Origin: Scleroderma bovista | Lineage: Eukaryota > Basidiomycota > Agaricomycetes > Boletales > Sclerodermataceae | NCBI GenBank assembly: GCA_037178675.1 | Contig: JAYMGJ010000174.1 | Location: 1-48,660 of the forward strand | Length of the DNA stretch: 48,660 bases | Direction of reading: 5' to 3' | Part shown: piece after piece, positions 11,577 to 22,213 of the stretch | Position numbering within the stretch: the first letter of the stretch is position 1 | Layout: the number at the start of each line of letters is the position of its first letter | Position numbers and translations under genes: made by a program | The notes under the pieces: model-generated | Seen by the model: only the letters and a program-made list of their open reading frames with translations | Database searches by the model: none | What the model was told of the DNA's origin: nothing

Positions 11577-11943
11577 GTGGCGGATGTACCCTGTGCCTAT
11601 TGGAGTAGTATGCAACGGTTGGAGCATTTTACAGTGCCCGTCCGTAAATGACTACCTTTCAGTTGTATTCTCTGGTTGGACTCTATACTATTTTGTTTCT
11701 TCCGATCTCCACTCAAACTATGCGAAGACAAACCAACACCTTATGTAGAAGGAACCGAACGATAAGTCTGTCAAGCACAATGGTCATTGATTTCAGTAGT
11801 CGCGTGGGTAATCAAAAAGAGCATCTTACATAAAGTCTACCATCAGGCTTGGCCCTGAGGACTACACATAAACACTGATTCGAAAAAAAACCCCATCTTA
11901 CATGATAATATGCCGTTGGGAGCTCAGTTGCTTGCTGTGTTAC
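11577..11943. other. intergenic, nothing recognised
   Basis: Downstream flank of the spartin-like gene. Only short chance frames; presumably 3' UTR and spacer. Confidence 0.5.
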
Positions 11944-12895
11944 GGACCACCATGACAGTGACAGTGATGAGATGGTAGAAGGGGTGAATGCACAGTTGCA
12001 AGGAACAGGAGGGACTCGACATGCTCCTGCACATACCTTACAATATAAAGTACTCATTTTCTTCACTCGCAGCATACAGGCGCGTCTCTGGCCTGCACAA
12101 AATGTGCGAATGAGTCCATGATATGGACAATAAGGTCCATGATTTTTTGGGACGCCTGACCTGCAGTATGCGTACGCGAAAAGTCGCTACCGGTGTCTAA
12201 CACCTACGGGGTGCATTGTCAGAATAGTCGACACCAGAGGATGAGTACATACCATGAGTTTCCTGTGTACATCCACGCCCACGATAGATAGATAATGTCT
12301 CGAGCTGTATATTTGACACCACTCGAGACAGTATGTATCATATCTGCATTCACTCAGCTAGCTGCCATGCGACATCCTGAGAAGCCGAGACTTGGCACTG
12401 GGCACTCAGAAAGGCTCAGTGACTAGACAATGTATCAGGTGCTCACCACTGTCACTAGGCAGCAATCGTTCCTCTGGTATCCGTATAGCGAGGCCCAGAT
12501 ACCCTCGATCGCACATTCCCCACGAATTGTGTGCACTGGAACTCCGGAGACCTGCAGGCCGGGGAGCGATTGACAACTGTGTTGGTTACGGGTCGAGGAT
12601 GTGACATCGTTCTATCAGGTTTACTCAAGGGAAAATGACTGTGTTGGTCTGCCTAGGACGGTAAAATCACCTTGTCGCAAGTCTCGCCGCTTTTGAGTCC
12701 CATGAATGGCGCTCTTCCTCGCTCTTCCAGCGGTGACACAGAGCTTTAGAACGCTGTACCGGTCCGGCGCGGTGATCGTCGCGACGGTACATGTAATGAA
12801 GAAATTTCCGCATCGTCACGAAGGGCAGCTCTCCCAGCTGTAGCAGAGTAGTGTATCCAACCGCACACTAGTACTTGCAAGGTTCAAGTTGGCCT
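11944..12895 (+). repeat. about 1 kb direct repeat, copy A
   Basis: Same-orientation partner of 20,804-21,812. The two share long blocks such as CCGGTGTCTAAC(A/G)CCTAC, CGCGAAAAGTCGCTAC, GAGACCTGCAGGCCGGGGAG and TATCCAACCGCACACTA, with small indels. No long reading frame is shared, and no TIRs or TSD were found. It could be a non-autonomous element or a segmental duplication; copy A directly precedes the HET gene fragment. Confidence 0.7.
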
Positions 12896-12984
12896 ACATC
12901 ACGACGCTGCCCCCTTCGACATCTCGACTCTCCAGCAGCGCTGGCTTTCTGGAAATCCAACGGCACACTGCTGGCATTTCGAAC

Positions 12985-13335
12985 TTAGCCGTGAGTGTTG
13001 TGCCTGTGCCACTATTCTGCCGTCCTCGTGGATATAAGACGTCGACAAACCAGAGAGAACTAACCTCACTGCATCACCAGTCACCAAGCTACACTCCTAC
13101 TGTTTCGATCCAGGAACCCTTGAGTCACATTAATTCGGTTAAAGGAGGTATGGATACCATTCACTGTGGATGATCTTGCTGAAACTGATGCGCACTTGTG
13201 CAGCATGCGCCTGATCGACATAAAAGCCTTTCTTAGGAGTGAGAGTTTGATTAGAAGGGGAAAGCGAGTGGATCGTCGCACCAAGGTCCTCGAGTTCGGT
13301 AATGACAAGACTTGGTATGCTCTCCTCCAAGGGCC
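12985..13335 (+). pseudogene. HET-domain gene 5' fragment
   Basis: A plus-strand copy of the 5' flank and first about 80 codons of the intact HET gene at 14,325-16,885 (minus strand). Recognisable pieces are DDLAETDAHLCSMRLIDIKAF against DDLVETDAHLSSMRLIKVEAF (quoted in part) and KRVDRRTKVLEFG against KPVDHRKNVLEFA. Similarity also covers the promoter-side sequence (GTGAGTGTTGT(T/G)CCTGTGCC). The match ends near 13,325, just as the HET core should begin. Multiple stops interrupt it. The two copies face each other head to head across about 3.5 kb. Confidence 0.75.
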
Positions 13336-13525
13336 AGAATGTGCATATATGGCGATACATGATCTCCGAGCAAGCAGACGTGCTTTTACATATGCTCCAC
13401 TCGTTCCATTGCGTGCAGCGCGCGTTTCCACGGCGCAGTTTGCAGGATTGTATGGAAGCTGCATTTTTGACGGGTGGTGTCGAAATGGCGTTGCGTACGG
13501 GTGATACGCTGGGAATGTCGGTTGG

Positions 13526-13963
13526 TGGCCCGATCCCGTGGTCGGACCGATTACCGCCACCAACCTCTCACTGTCCAAGGGACTTGCTGCAGAACGTGCC
13601 CGCAACTTGTTATGTGATCCCAACTTCGAGATGAACCTTGCCCGTCTGTGTGACTGCGGGAAGACACCCATTGTGGTACCTCCAGATTCTGACGATTTGA
13701 TCGACTCGATCGTCGATGCACTTGCTGCACCCAGGCTTTCAGACGAGACCGAAGAGGGATTTACGACCTTGGCTAAACAGATTATGCATCGAACCAGAAT
13801 GGTGTCGAGGACGTGGAGCAAGGAGAAGAGGAAGGGGACGACGAATTCGATATTGATGGTGTCCCGATGGAAGAATGAAGAAATGGCACAAAACAATCTC
13901 CTAGTAGAGGCTCTGTCTTGCAGAGTTCCTCTGCCGGATTCAGCTTGGGAGATTCAAAAATAG
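13526..13963 (+). pseudogene. unrecognised 3' exon-like open frame (about 142 aa)
   Basis: An open plus-strand frame reading PITATNLSLSKGLAAERAR, then CDPNFEMNLARLCDCGK and SDDLIDSIVDALAAPRLSD, stopping after SAWEIQK. The composition looks like real protein (acidic, helical, with a CDCG cysteine pair), but I do not recognise the family. It follows the HET fragment without an evident promoter or start and may be the last exon of another gene brought in with the rearrangement. Confidence 0.35.
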
Positions 13964-14324
13964 GTTTGAGAATAACTGTTAGCAGTCTTTTGCTCGCTGA
14001 GCGAACGGTTGTTGACAGTTGTCTCCGCCGCTAGCTTTCATTCCTTCGTTCTCTCGTTCGTATACATATTCTTGCTCCGTCGATTGATGCTATGCGTGAC
14101 GCATATTCGCTATCATTTGCAGGTACTTTGTACATAAGTAGCTGCGTATTTCCTGCGCTTGATAGATGCATGGGGAGTCCTGGTTCCCCGGTGCTAACCT
14201 TGTGTAATTGTAAGATTATCTTACCGTGAATCAAACGAGATTCCGCTGATAATACTGTTCCATTTGGGAAGTTTGTTGCAAATGCTAGGGATAGAAACTT
14301 GACTGGTTCACCACTTCGTCTCAT

Positions 14325-16885
14325 CTATATCCATAACTCCCCCCCCCACACACATGTGTCAACATTCGTCTCACCTCGTAACTCGTCGCCTGACCACTCT
14401 TCTGATATAGAACCAGCACTTTCATGTCGGTGCCAAACAAACGGTTTTGCAACGCTGTACAAAGGTGTTGAGATGTTTGAGCCAGGCTGGCGAGGGCGAG
14501 GAGGACATTGTATGATCCTTGTGACGAGGTATCTGTTGGTGAGTCGAGTAGAGCATGAAGTCAACAATGATTTGAAGACGTCGTTACTTGGAAGTGACAG
14601 CATCAGTGGTTTGTATAAAGTAAGACCGTTGAAGTTCGACGGATCCAAGGCTTCCACGTAATCCATTGAAGATATTTGGTACTGCCTTGGAGTGATGTCC
14701 GCCATTAAAGAAAGCGACTCGAGGTCAGCAAAGAGGTTTCCTTCACAGAAGAATGCCTCGGAGTCAATAAAGTGACCATAGTCCCCCAGCTGTTCTCGTG
14801 AGGCTCAAACACTATGGAAGGAATGTATGCTCACTTTGATAACATCGGGTGCGGCCAAGAAATTACTGGGCACCCCGTCTATTTCGTAGCTACCGCACAT
14901 CCTTTGCCGATCGGGTATCATGAGACCCCGCCAGTCACAGCCGGGATCGTCTGTTCCCTAAATAAATAGTGATGTCAGTGCCAACGAGACGTGCAAAAAA
15001 AACTACCCACGTCAACATCGAAGGCTTTCCATTCACCCGAAACGTCACCAAAACCAAGAGCGTGGAATACCTCAAGGTTAATTCCACACACCCCTGAGCT
15101 CTTCCACATGACAGACGAAGTCTGAAGAATGCTGGTGGTCTGAGGGAGACGGGTCTGTATAATGCAGACCTGACCACAGCGTTCAGAGCCAGAACGCGCC
15201 TTATTCATGGCTTGTGCATGCTCTGGCGCTCTGGCCAGCATTTCAAAGTATTCATGCCAGACATAGTCCTCCCATGAAAGCTGCAGGGTTGTGTTATCAT
15301 CAGAAACAACATGTATCCAGCCCTTGCCAAAAGATTGTCCAAGACCCACTACCAAACGATGTTTAGTTGAACTATCAGAATAGACTTTGATGGAAAGGAG
15401 ATCGGTGCTGGTCAGCGTGAGCGTGCCTCCCGTGAATTCCTTTGGGTATGCGCTGCAGCAAGTGAAGCCGTTCTCAGTGAGTGCGCTATCGTCCATTTCG
15501 AATGTGATGTTGCGATGCAGCGCCGGGTCTTGATATCTGAGATAGACTTGGCGCAATTGCCACTTAGGAGCTTCATTTGCCAGGTTTCGAGGTACAAAAA
15601 GTGGACATCTGTAGTAATCGGATTCCCACAAAGCCAAAGTGATGGTCACCGGTGGACCCCATCGACCATGGCGGCATGGCAGCCAGGCTTCGAAGAGGGA
15701 ACCGCGACAGGGACGGAGGAGCAGCCAAATTTGGATGCCGCGATTGGTGATTGGGAATGTGCCGAGTCGATCCTGGATCGAGTCCAGCTCTTCGTCTGGG
15801 ACCTCCTTCTTGAGAAACTGGATGTATTCGTCGTGACTCATCACCTCCATTGTACCACAATCACGGAAGTAGCTCGGGTCATCCGCAAGGATGCTGCCAG
15901 TCCGCTCCCATGCCCACGCAAAGATACTTTGGTCGTTCGATGCGCGAATGATCTCCAGCTGAAGTCGGTGAAATGCTTTCTTCCCCTCTCCATACAGCAT
16001 CGGCATATTCACGTCGAGTAGACCCATCAGCGAATAAGCTCGGTCCTCCACTCGCGTCGTCGTCCGACGGGCCGCCCACGACATGATTTGAGCAACACAC
16101 GGACGGTTTCCGCGAAGTCCATCCGTCAATATATGCTCCGGAATCCTAGTAATCTTTTGTAAGGTAGGTGCAAGTGTCCTCTTGTCACCTATGCTGTGCC
16201 AATCCTTGTTGAGGAACTGGACGTCGCTTGGGGCTATCAGCTCTTGTAGTGTCCACCCACGCGAGAACCACTCCGGCCAGCCATAGAACTCGGGATATCT
16301 TTCCTCGTCTTCCGCAGTGGGAAAGGATGAAGCGGCGACATCGTGGAGGTACGCATAGCATACCTTGGCGTTTTCATACCACCAATACATGGAATTGATG
16401 GCCTCGGATAGTTCTGCGCTGCTTCGCTTGTCGATACAGCAGGTATCAACCCACAACCACTCATATCCGTCTGTCTGAGCCTGCTTGCAGCTCTGAAGGA
16501 TCTTTTGATAGCCATCACGCTGGCGAATCTTGTCTCTCTGCGCCACGGCCATCTTTGCGAGCTTGACCATTTCACCATAGTCCACTTCCACTTCTCGCTT
16601 CATCCACCGATGCGATAGAATCGCATATTCTGTTTCTTCGTCATCGGCGAACTCAAGGACATTCTTGCGATGGTCCACTGGCTTTCCCTCTTCAATCAAA
16701 CGCTCCCTCTCGAGAAAGGCTTCTACTTTGATCAGGCGCATGCTGGACAAGTGCGCATCAGTCTCAACGAGATCATCAACTTCAGGTAGTGTCCATACCT
16801 CTTCATATCGGATAAGTGATGGCTCAAGATTGGACACGATTGCTGGATCAAAACGATAGGCTTGTAGTTGTGGTGATACAGTCAC
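14325..16885 (-). CDS. HET-domain protein (heterokaryon incompatibility type)
   Basis: Minus strand, modelled as three exons, 16,885-15,011, 14,957-14,835 and 14,789-14,325 (820 aa). The HET domain is clear: EYAILSHRW near residue 90, YEWLWVDTCCIDK, WFSRGWTLQELIAPS, RVEDRAYSLMGLLDVNMP and MLYGEGKKAFHRLQLEI. HET proteins trigger cell death on non-self fusion in filamentous fungi. Both introns (53 and 45 bp) are GT-AG and phase 0, and splicing joins CDWRGLMIPD and LGDYGHFIDSEAFF to the C-terminus, as in basidiomycete HET proteins. A further GT-AG intron (about 14,374-14,303) would extend the frame to 14,031 (894 aa); I cannot decide between these ends. A GTGAGT conserved upstream in the copied fragment hints at a 5' UTR intron. 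No in-frame defect seen. Confidence 0.88.
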
Positions 16886-17785
16886 GTTGGTTTACTTTCT
16901 TTGATCGACGATGCGTGAGGACAGCAGAATGGCGGCACAGGAACAACACTCACAGTGGCGCCTCGACGCAGTGAAGATGATGGGCCACATGATAACACGG
17001 GTTGTTTCTAAGCCACAACAGCAAGCAATTTAACTTTAATTGAACGCCCATAGACAAATGGGGTCAAGTTAAGTACAACGGCTTCTCAATCTCTCATACG
17101 ATTACTGAAACCAGTGACAATAAGTCAAGAAAAAGTGATCTATCTGGGGAGACTAAGCACTACTGATCATTACAATCAGTTTTGGAATGTGATCTAGTCC
17201 GGGCTCCGCTGTGAGAATGTCATAAAGACGCCTTTTGCCCTTGCAGAACTTGGTATTAGCGCCTCCCTGAACTTCATCTCGCCGACTGGATGGAGACTGC
17301 AATCGCCATTAAGGCCAGCGTACGTGTCTTTCCAAGGTGGATAAAGGGGCGTCGGAACGATGGTAATTTGGCCTGACTCTTTTTGGAGGCGCTTACAGGA
17401 CGTGGCCTCGACCCCACCAATGCGACGGACTGCGGCTCGAAATCCCTTAATCGCACTTAATCTCTTGCTCACCACACAAACATCCATGTGCGCGTCGACG
17501 TGGACAGAGATCGTCTAGTTTCTTGTCGTACGCATCCTCAACAAACAGGCACGGGTGAGATTGGTTCTTGAGTCAATCGACATGTCGTCTTGCCCCGAGA
17601 ATGTGTGTCTCTTTGTTGTTGTGGATGCCAAAGGTCGGTTTGTAGCAGGTACACCTGGCACGAGCAGAGGACCATCATTGCTAATGAAGTTCTCAAAGTA
17701 CTCCGAGTACCATCATATCTGTTGGAGTATAAACGGACTGTTGACGCGTATTTACTTTCTTACATAAGCGCTAGAGCGCACTACA
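16886..17785. other. HET upstream region and spacer
   Basis: The first 120 bp resemble the flank copied at 12,985 and probably hold the HET promoter. The remainder shows only short frames on both strands (for example 17,194-17,487 minus, 17,555-17,767 plus) without recognisable motifs. Confidence 0.4.
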
Positions 17786-17793
17786 GTAGAGTT

Positions 17794-20060
17794 CACCTTA
17801 GGCACCAGTTTAAGGATGTTCCCACGGTCTTTCAGATGGGGTTTCTTTGTAGGGCGAAACCCATCTAAGAGATACCCACCCTCGGCGCTACTCCCACTCA
17901 AATCCCGAAATAGACAGAGTGGTTCCCATCCCTTTCTGGTGAGCCTCCCATGAGCCTCCCAGCATTCTCCGCTTAATCCCCACTCGATTTGTTTTTATTT
18001 CTGCGCTTCCTGTAGGATTACATAATCACAAAAAGCAAAACACGACCGCATTTGGTCAATACCAGAACTGCAATATTCCCACCCTCCTTGTGAGCCTCCT
18101 CTGCCTTCCTGTGCCCCATCCCTGGTCCCCATGTACTGTACATAGTATCAGATATGTTATATAAGTATATAGGTCCATAAATGGAGCCTCAAATGAGTGT
18201 GCCAGAGGCTCTGGATGGTTGGAGAAATAGTTAGGGGTAAAAGTAAAAAAGGCTTCGCATTTTTGATACATTGGACATATACACTTCTGAATTACATCCC
18301 CTTCAAGGGGCCATATGTACCTACAACATATACCAAGCGCATTTGATGGGGTGGAGCCTCTGAAGTGCTGTGTCACATTCTCCTCCTCCTGGTATAACAC
18401 CCTGGGAGGCTCTTACTGCGAGTGTTGGTACTTTTGGGATGGTTTGTAACTGTATTAGTTTACTATTACCACTTGTCTATCACATAAACTGGGATACAGA
18501 GCGCTCTAAAGGTGAGCAGGAGGGCAAACACTACTTTTATGGAAATAGGGGCTTTATCAGTCCCCAGTGCAACCATCCATATTCTGACTATCTAGGAGGC
18601 TCTGTAATACTATATAGTAGTTGCCATATCATCACCAAGTTAATAGCTTGATGTGGAAGTACAGGAGAAGTGAAATGATATGATGGATGGCGTGGGAAAA
18701 TGGCCGAAAAAATGCGGAGACTTTGAAAACATATCAAAAAAGTGACATAACACACCACACACAGCATTTGGTGGTCTATGAATTGTGCTACTGACTTTCT
18801 AGTGTCATTACAAACTCTTTTCATGTGTCATAGTATTTGTATAAACCATAAACTCTTCAGAAAGCGAAATTTTGGCACAAGAGAGCACCTTGTGCAATGG
18901 CTACATTTCAGTGCTGCAGGTTGCACAATCTGTACACTAAGTTTGGAGTCCAGAGGTTCTGTCAGGCTAACTAATGCAATATCCTGTATGGTAAGATGCT
19001 ATCATAGGTCAGATCCTCAGTACCACCACCAGTAGAGCACCAAATGCTGTGTGTGGTGTGTTATGTCACTTTTTTGATATGTTTTCAAAGTCTCCGCATT
19101 TTTTCGGCCATTTTCCCACGCCATCCATCATATCATTTCACTTCTCCTGTGCTTCCACATCAAGCTATTAACTTGGTGATGATATGGCAACTACTATATA
19201 GTATTACAGAGCCTCCTAGATAGTCAGAATATGGATGGTTGCACTGGGGACTGATAAAGCCCCTATTTCCATAAAAGTAGTGTTTGCCCTCCTGCTCACC
19301 TTTAGAGCGCTCTGTATCCCAGTTTATGTGATAGACAAGTGGTAATAGTAAACTAATACAGTTACAAACCATCCCAAAAGTACCAACACTCGCAGTAAGA
19401 GCCTCCCAGGGTGTTATACCAGGAGGAGGAGAATGTGACACAGCACTTCAGAGGCTCCACCCCATCAAATGCGCTTGGTATATGTTGTAGGTACATATGG
19501 CCCCTTGAAGGGGATGTAATTCAGAAGTGTATATGTCCAATGTATCAAAAATGCGAAGCCTTTTTTACTTTTACCCCTAACTATTTCTCCAACCATCCAG
19601 AGCCTCTGGCACACTCATTTGAGGCTCCATTTATGGACCTATATACTTATATAACATATCTGATACTATGTACAGTACATGGGGACCAGGGATGGGGCAC
19701 AGGAAGGCAGAGGAGGCTCACAAGGAGGGTGGGAATATTGCAGTTCTGGTATTGACCAAATGCGGCCGTGTTTTGGGAGTAGTAGCGCTTTTAGCGCTTA
19801 TGTAATCTTATCTAGAGCGGTCAAGAACTTTTAATAAAAATCAAGAAGCCAAGGAGGCTCAGATGAGCCTCGGCGGAGGGTTTAGAGTGGTCATAGAGGC
19901 TATGCCGGCGTGAAGCCGACGAAATGAACACTATTCGGGACTAGCCGAATAGGAGCGGCAAATCCCGGTGCGGATGGTTGGTCTCTCAGATGGGTTTCTC
20001 ACGACATAAAAACCCCGTCTGAGAGACCTCTATTGCCACCGAGAACTGGTGCCTAAGGTG
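17794..20060. mobile_element. non-autonomous fold-back DNA transposon (hAT-like)
   Basis: The 2,267-bp element is bounded by perfect 17-bp terminal inverted repeats CACCTTAGGCACCAGTT (17,794-17,810 and 20,044-20,060) and an 8-bp direct duplication GTAGAGTT (17,786-17,793 and 20,061-20,068). An 8-bp target duplication and CA start fit the hAT superfamily. Just inside each terminus lies a hairpin (GGTCTCTCAGA...AAACCC...TCTGAGAGACC type). The core is a long palindrome, described separately. The 7-mer GAGGCTC/GAGCCTC occurs 16 times, which suggests subterminal transposase-binding repeats. There is no transposase; open frames in the arms are identical by symmetry and not protein-like. The BED/hAT-type N-terminus at 47,946 shows that hAT genes exist here, but no link is proven. 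Confidence 0.8.
18036..19775. repeat. 738-bp inverted repeat arms with 264-bp spacer
   Basis: Left arm 18,036-18,773 and right arm 19,038-19,775 are reverse complements with only about two mismatches seen (near 18,046/19,765 and 18,660/19,151). The spacer 18,774-19,037 is unique. The near-perfect symmetry means a recent origin or continuing gene conversion, and a single strand could fold into a very long hairpin. Confidence 0.9.
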
Positions 20061-20068
20061 GTAGAGTT

Positions 20069-20230
20069 CGTGTTACCTAGTCCCTCAGTAGCTTGATAGA
20101 CTACTGAGGGTGAGTACCTATGGTACACTTCCATTACTACTTACTGATGCCCTGTAGTTATCCTACAGGTAAATACTAATATCAAGTAGCTTGATAGACT
20201 ACTGAGGTTATCCTACAGTTCCCTGCACGA
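20069..20230. repeat. paired-hairpin fragment, probably LTR-derived
   Basis: Contains CCTCAGTAG...CTACTGAGG hairpins at about 20,085-20,113 and 20,180-20,204. In reverse complement the motif matches the two hairpins at 46,198-46,224 and 46,285-46,312 beside the gag-only copia, so both may be pieces of one LTR family. Confidence 0.5.
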
Positions 20231-20803
20231 GCCATCTAACAACAATATCCCTCCCTGATCAGCATTGACATTTCCTTCACTTTCTGCTTTGCGATCTTCA
20301 TTCGAGTCAGCCGCCGGCGAAGATGATATACCCTTGGTGTGATGGATGTTCTTGCAATTCTTGTGACATTGTCATCGCGCTTGGTAAAACGATGAACTTG
20401 CCTGAGTAATTGGAACATATTACATCCAAGAATGAAGCACACGATAGTACTAAGACGAGTGTGAGAGCTATTCAACTACAAATCATAAAAAGGATAAGCG
20501 CATATAAATTGAAAGAGCCTAGCAGCATCGAAGACGCACGAAGTCGGAGACGAAAAGGGCTTGCCATCGATACATCTTCTTGTCCCAAGGTTGACTTCGT
20601 CACCTGCTGTGTGGAACTGGGTGTCGACAGAATATGGCGTGGGATTTCGATATTGCTGGGGGAGCTTGCCATCCGCGAGTCTACCTGATACACTAAGTAC
20701 TCACATAGTGGCGTTGTTCCTGTAGTAAGCAGGGGGAATGCAGCGCAAGATGTCTTGCTTGACACTTTCCGTCACCTTGACCTATCGTGGAATTAGCGAG
20801 TAT
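20231..20803. other. unassigned, short open frames only
   Basis: Two adjoining minus-strand frames (20,236-20,475 and 20,472-20,765; 79 and 97 aa) have no family resemblance I can name and may be chance or exons of a degraded gene. Confidence 0.3.
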
Positions 20804-21812
20804 ACCACCATGACGGTGACAGGGATGAGATGGTAGAAGGGGATGCACAGTTGCAAAGAACAGGAGGGACATGCTCCTGCACATACCTTACAATATAAGT
20901 ACTCATTTCCTTCACTACTCACAGCATACATGAGTCTCTGCCCTGCACAAGATGTGTGAATGAGTCCGTGATATGGACAACCTTGTCATATAAGGCCCAT
21001 GATTTTTTGAGACGCCTGATCTGCAGTATATGTACGCGAAAAGTCGCTACCGGTGTCTAACGCCTACAGAGTGCATTGTCAGCATAGTCGACACCGGAGG
21101 ATGAGTACTATGACTCTCCTGTGCCCATCCACGCCCATGATAGATACTGTCTCGAGTTGTATTCATATCTACATTCGCCCAGCCAGCTGCCATGCGACAT
21201 CACCTGAGAAGCCGAGGCTTGGCACTGAGCACTCAGAAAGGCTCAGTGACTAGACAATATATCAGGTGCTCACCGTCACTATCACTGGGCAACAGCCGCT
21301 CCTCTAGTATCAGTATAGCGAAGCCCATATAGCCTCAATCGCACGTTCCCGGCGAATTGTGTGCACTGGAACGCCGGAGACCTGCAGGCCGGGGAGCGAC
21401 TGACAACTGTGTTGGTTATGGGTCGAGGATGTGACATCGTTCTGTCAGGCTTACTCGAGAAGGAACGACTGTGTTTTGTCTGCCTAGGACGGTAAAATCG
21501 CAAGTCTCTCTGCTTTGAGTCCTATGGATGGCGCTCTTCCTCGCTCTTCCAGCGCACAGAGCTTTAGGACGCTGTACCGATCCGGCTCGGTGAGAGTTCC
21601 ACGCTGCCGACCCTTGCCGACCACGAACGCAAAGTGGAACAATCAACGCCTAGAGACATATTGGGTGGTTCAATGCCGAAACTCGTCGCGACGGCACATG
21701 TGATGAACAAGTTTCCGCATCACCACGAAGGGCAGCTCTCCCGGATCTGCAGAAGAGCAGCGTAAGTATCCAACCGCACACTACTTGTGAGGGCCAAGGA
21801 AATTGGCCTAGT
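20804..21812 (+). repeat. about 1 kb direct repeat, copy B
   Basis: Partner of copy A at 11,944-12,895, same orientation and about 8.9 kb away. Copy B has an extra segment near 21,590-21,690 and lacks short pieces present in A. The interval between the copies contains the HET locus and the fold-back element. After 21,812, up to the Plavaka gene at 22,214, I see nothing coding. Confidence 0.7.
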
Positions 21813-22213
21813 GTCAACTCAAACAGAGTGGAATACCTTACCAACATAAGTTACTAGGACCAGTCAAAGAATAATCACGACTCACCGAAATATGGCATGC
21901 TCATATTTCCCCACCTCCAATGCCCACTGGTCGGGTCGTAAGCGACAATCAGTGCATCAGTAATTTGACACAAATCTTATTTGAACTTAAATGCCGCTTA
22001 TTTGAACTTAACATACTCGTGGGTGCTCGTGGATCAGGGCTAGGAACACTAAGCCAAAAGAGTCCACCAAGTCAATTAGTCCACTTTTAACCCTGGCTTG
22101 AGGTGCTTGGGCTACTTATGACACTTATGGTTGGCTCAGAGCGAAGCACGGTAAGTTTATTCAGACGATAAGTTTCGTAAAGTGGCTGCAAGTCCGTAAA
22201 GTACAAAAGTGTA

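Noticed and set aside
12150..12620. Possible structured RNA or tRNA cluster in the direct repeat (CCGGTGTC...GACACC pairing)
   Set aside because: No tRNA cloverleaf, snRNA or rRNA consensus could be matched; left as a repeat.
17194..17487. 97-codon minus-strand frame
   Set aside because: No motif, no conserved neighbour and no splice support; treated as chance.
18056..18651. 114- and 93-codon frames repeated exactly at 19,160-19,755
   Set aside because: They are mirror images produced by the 738-bp palindrome and show no protein-like features.
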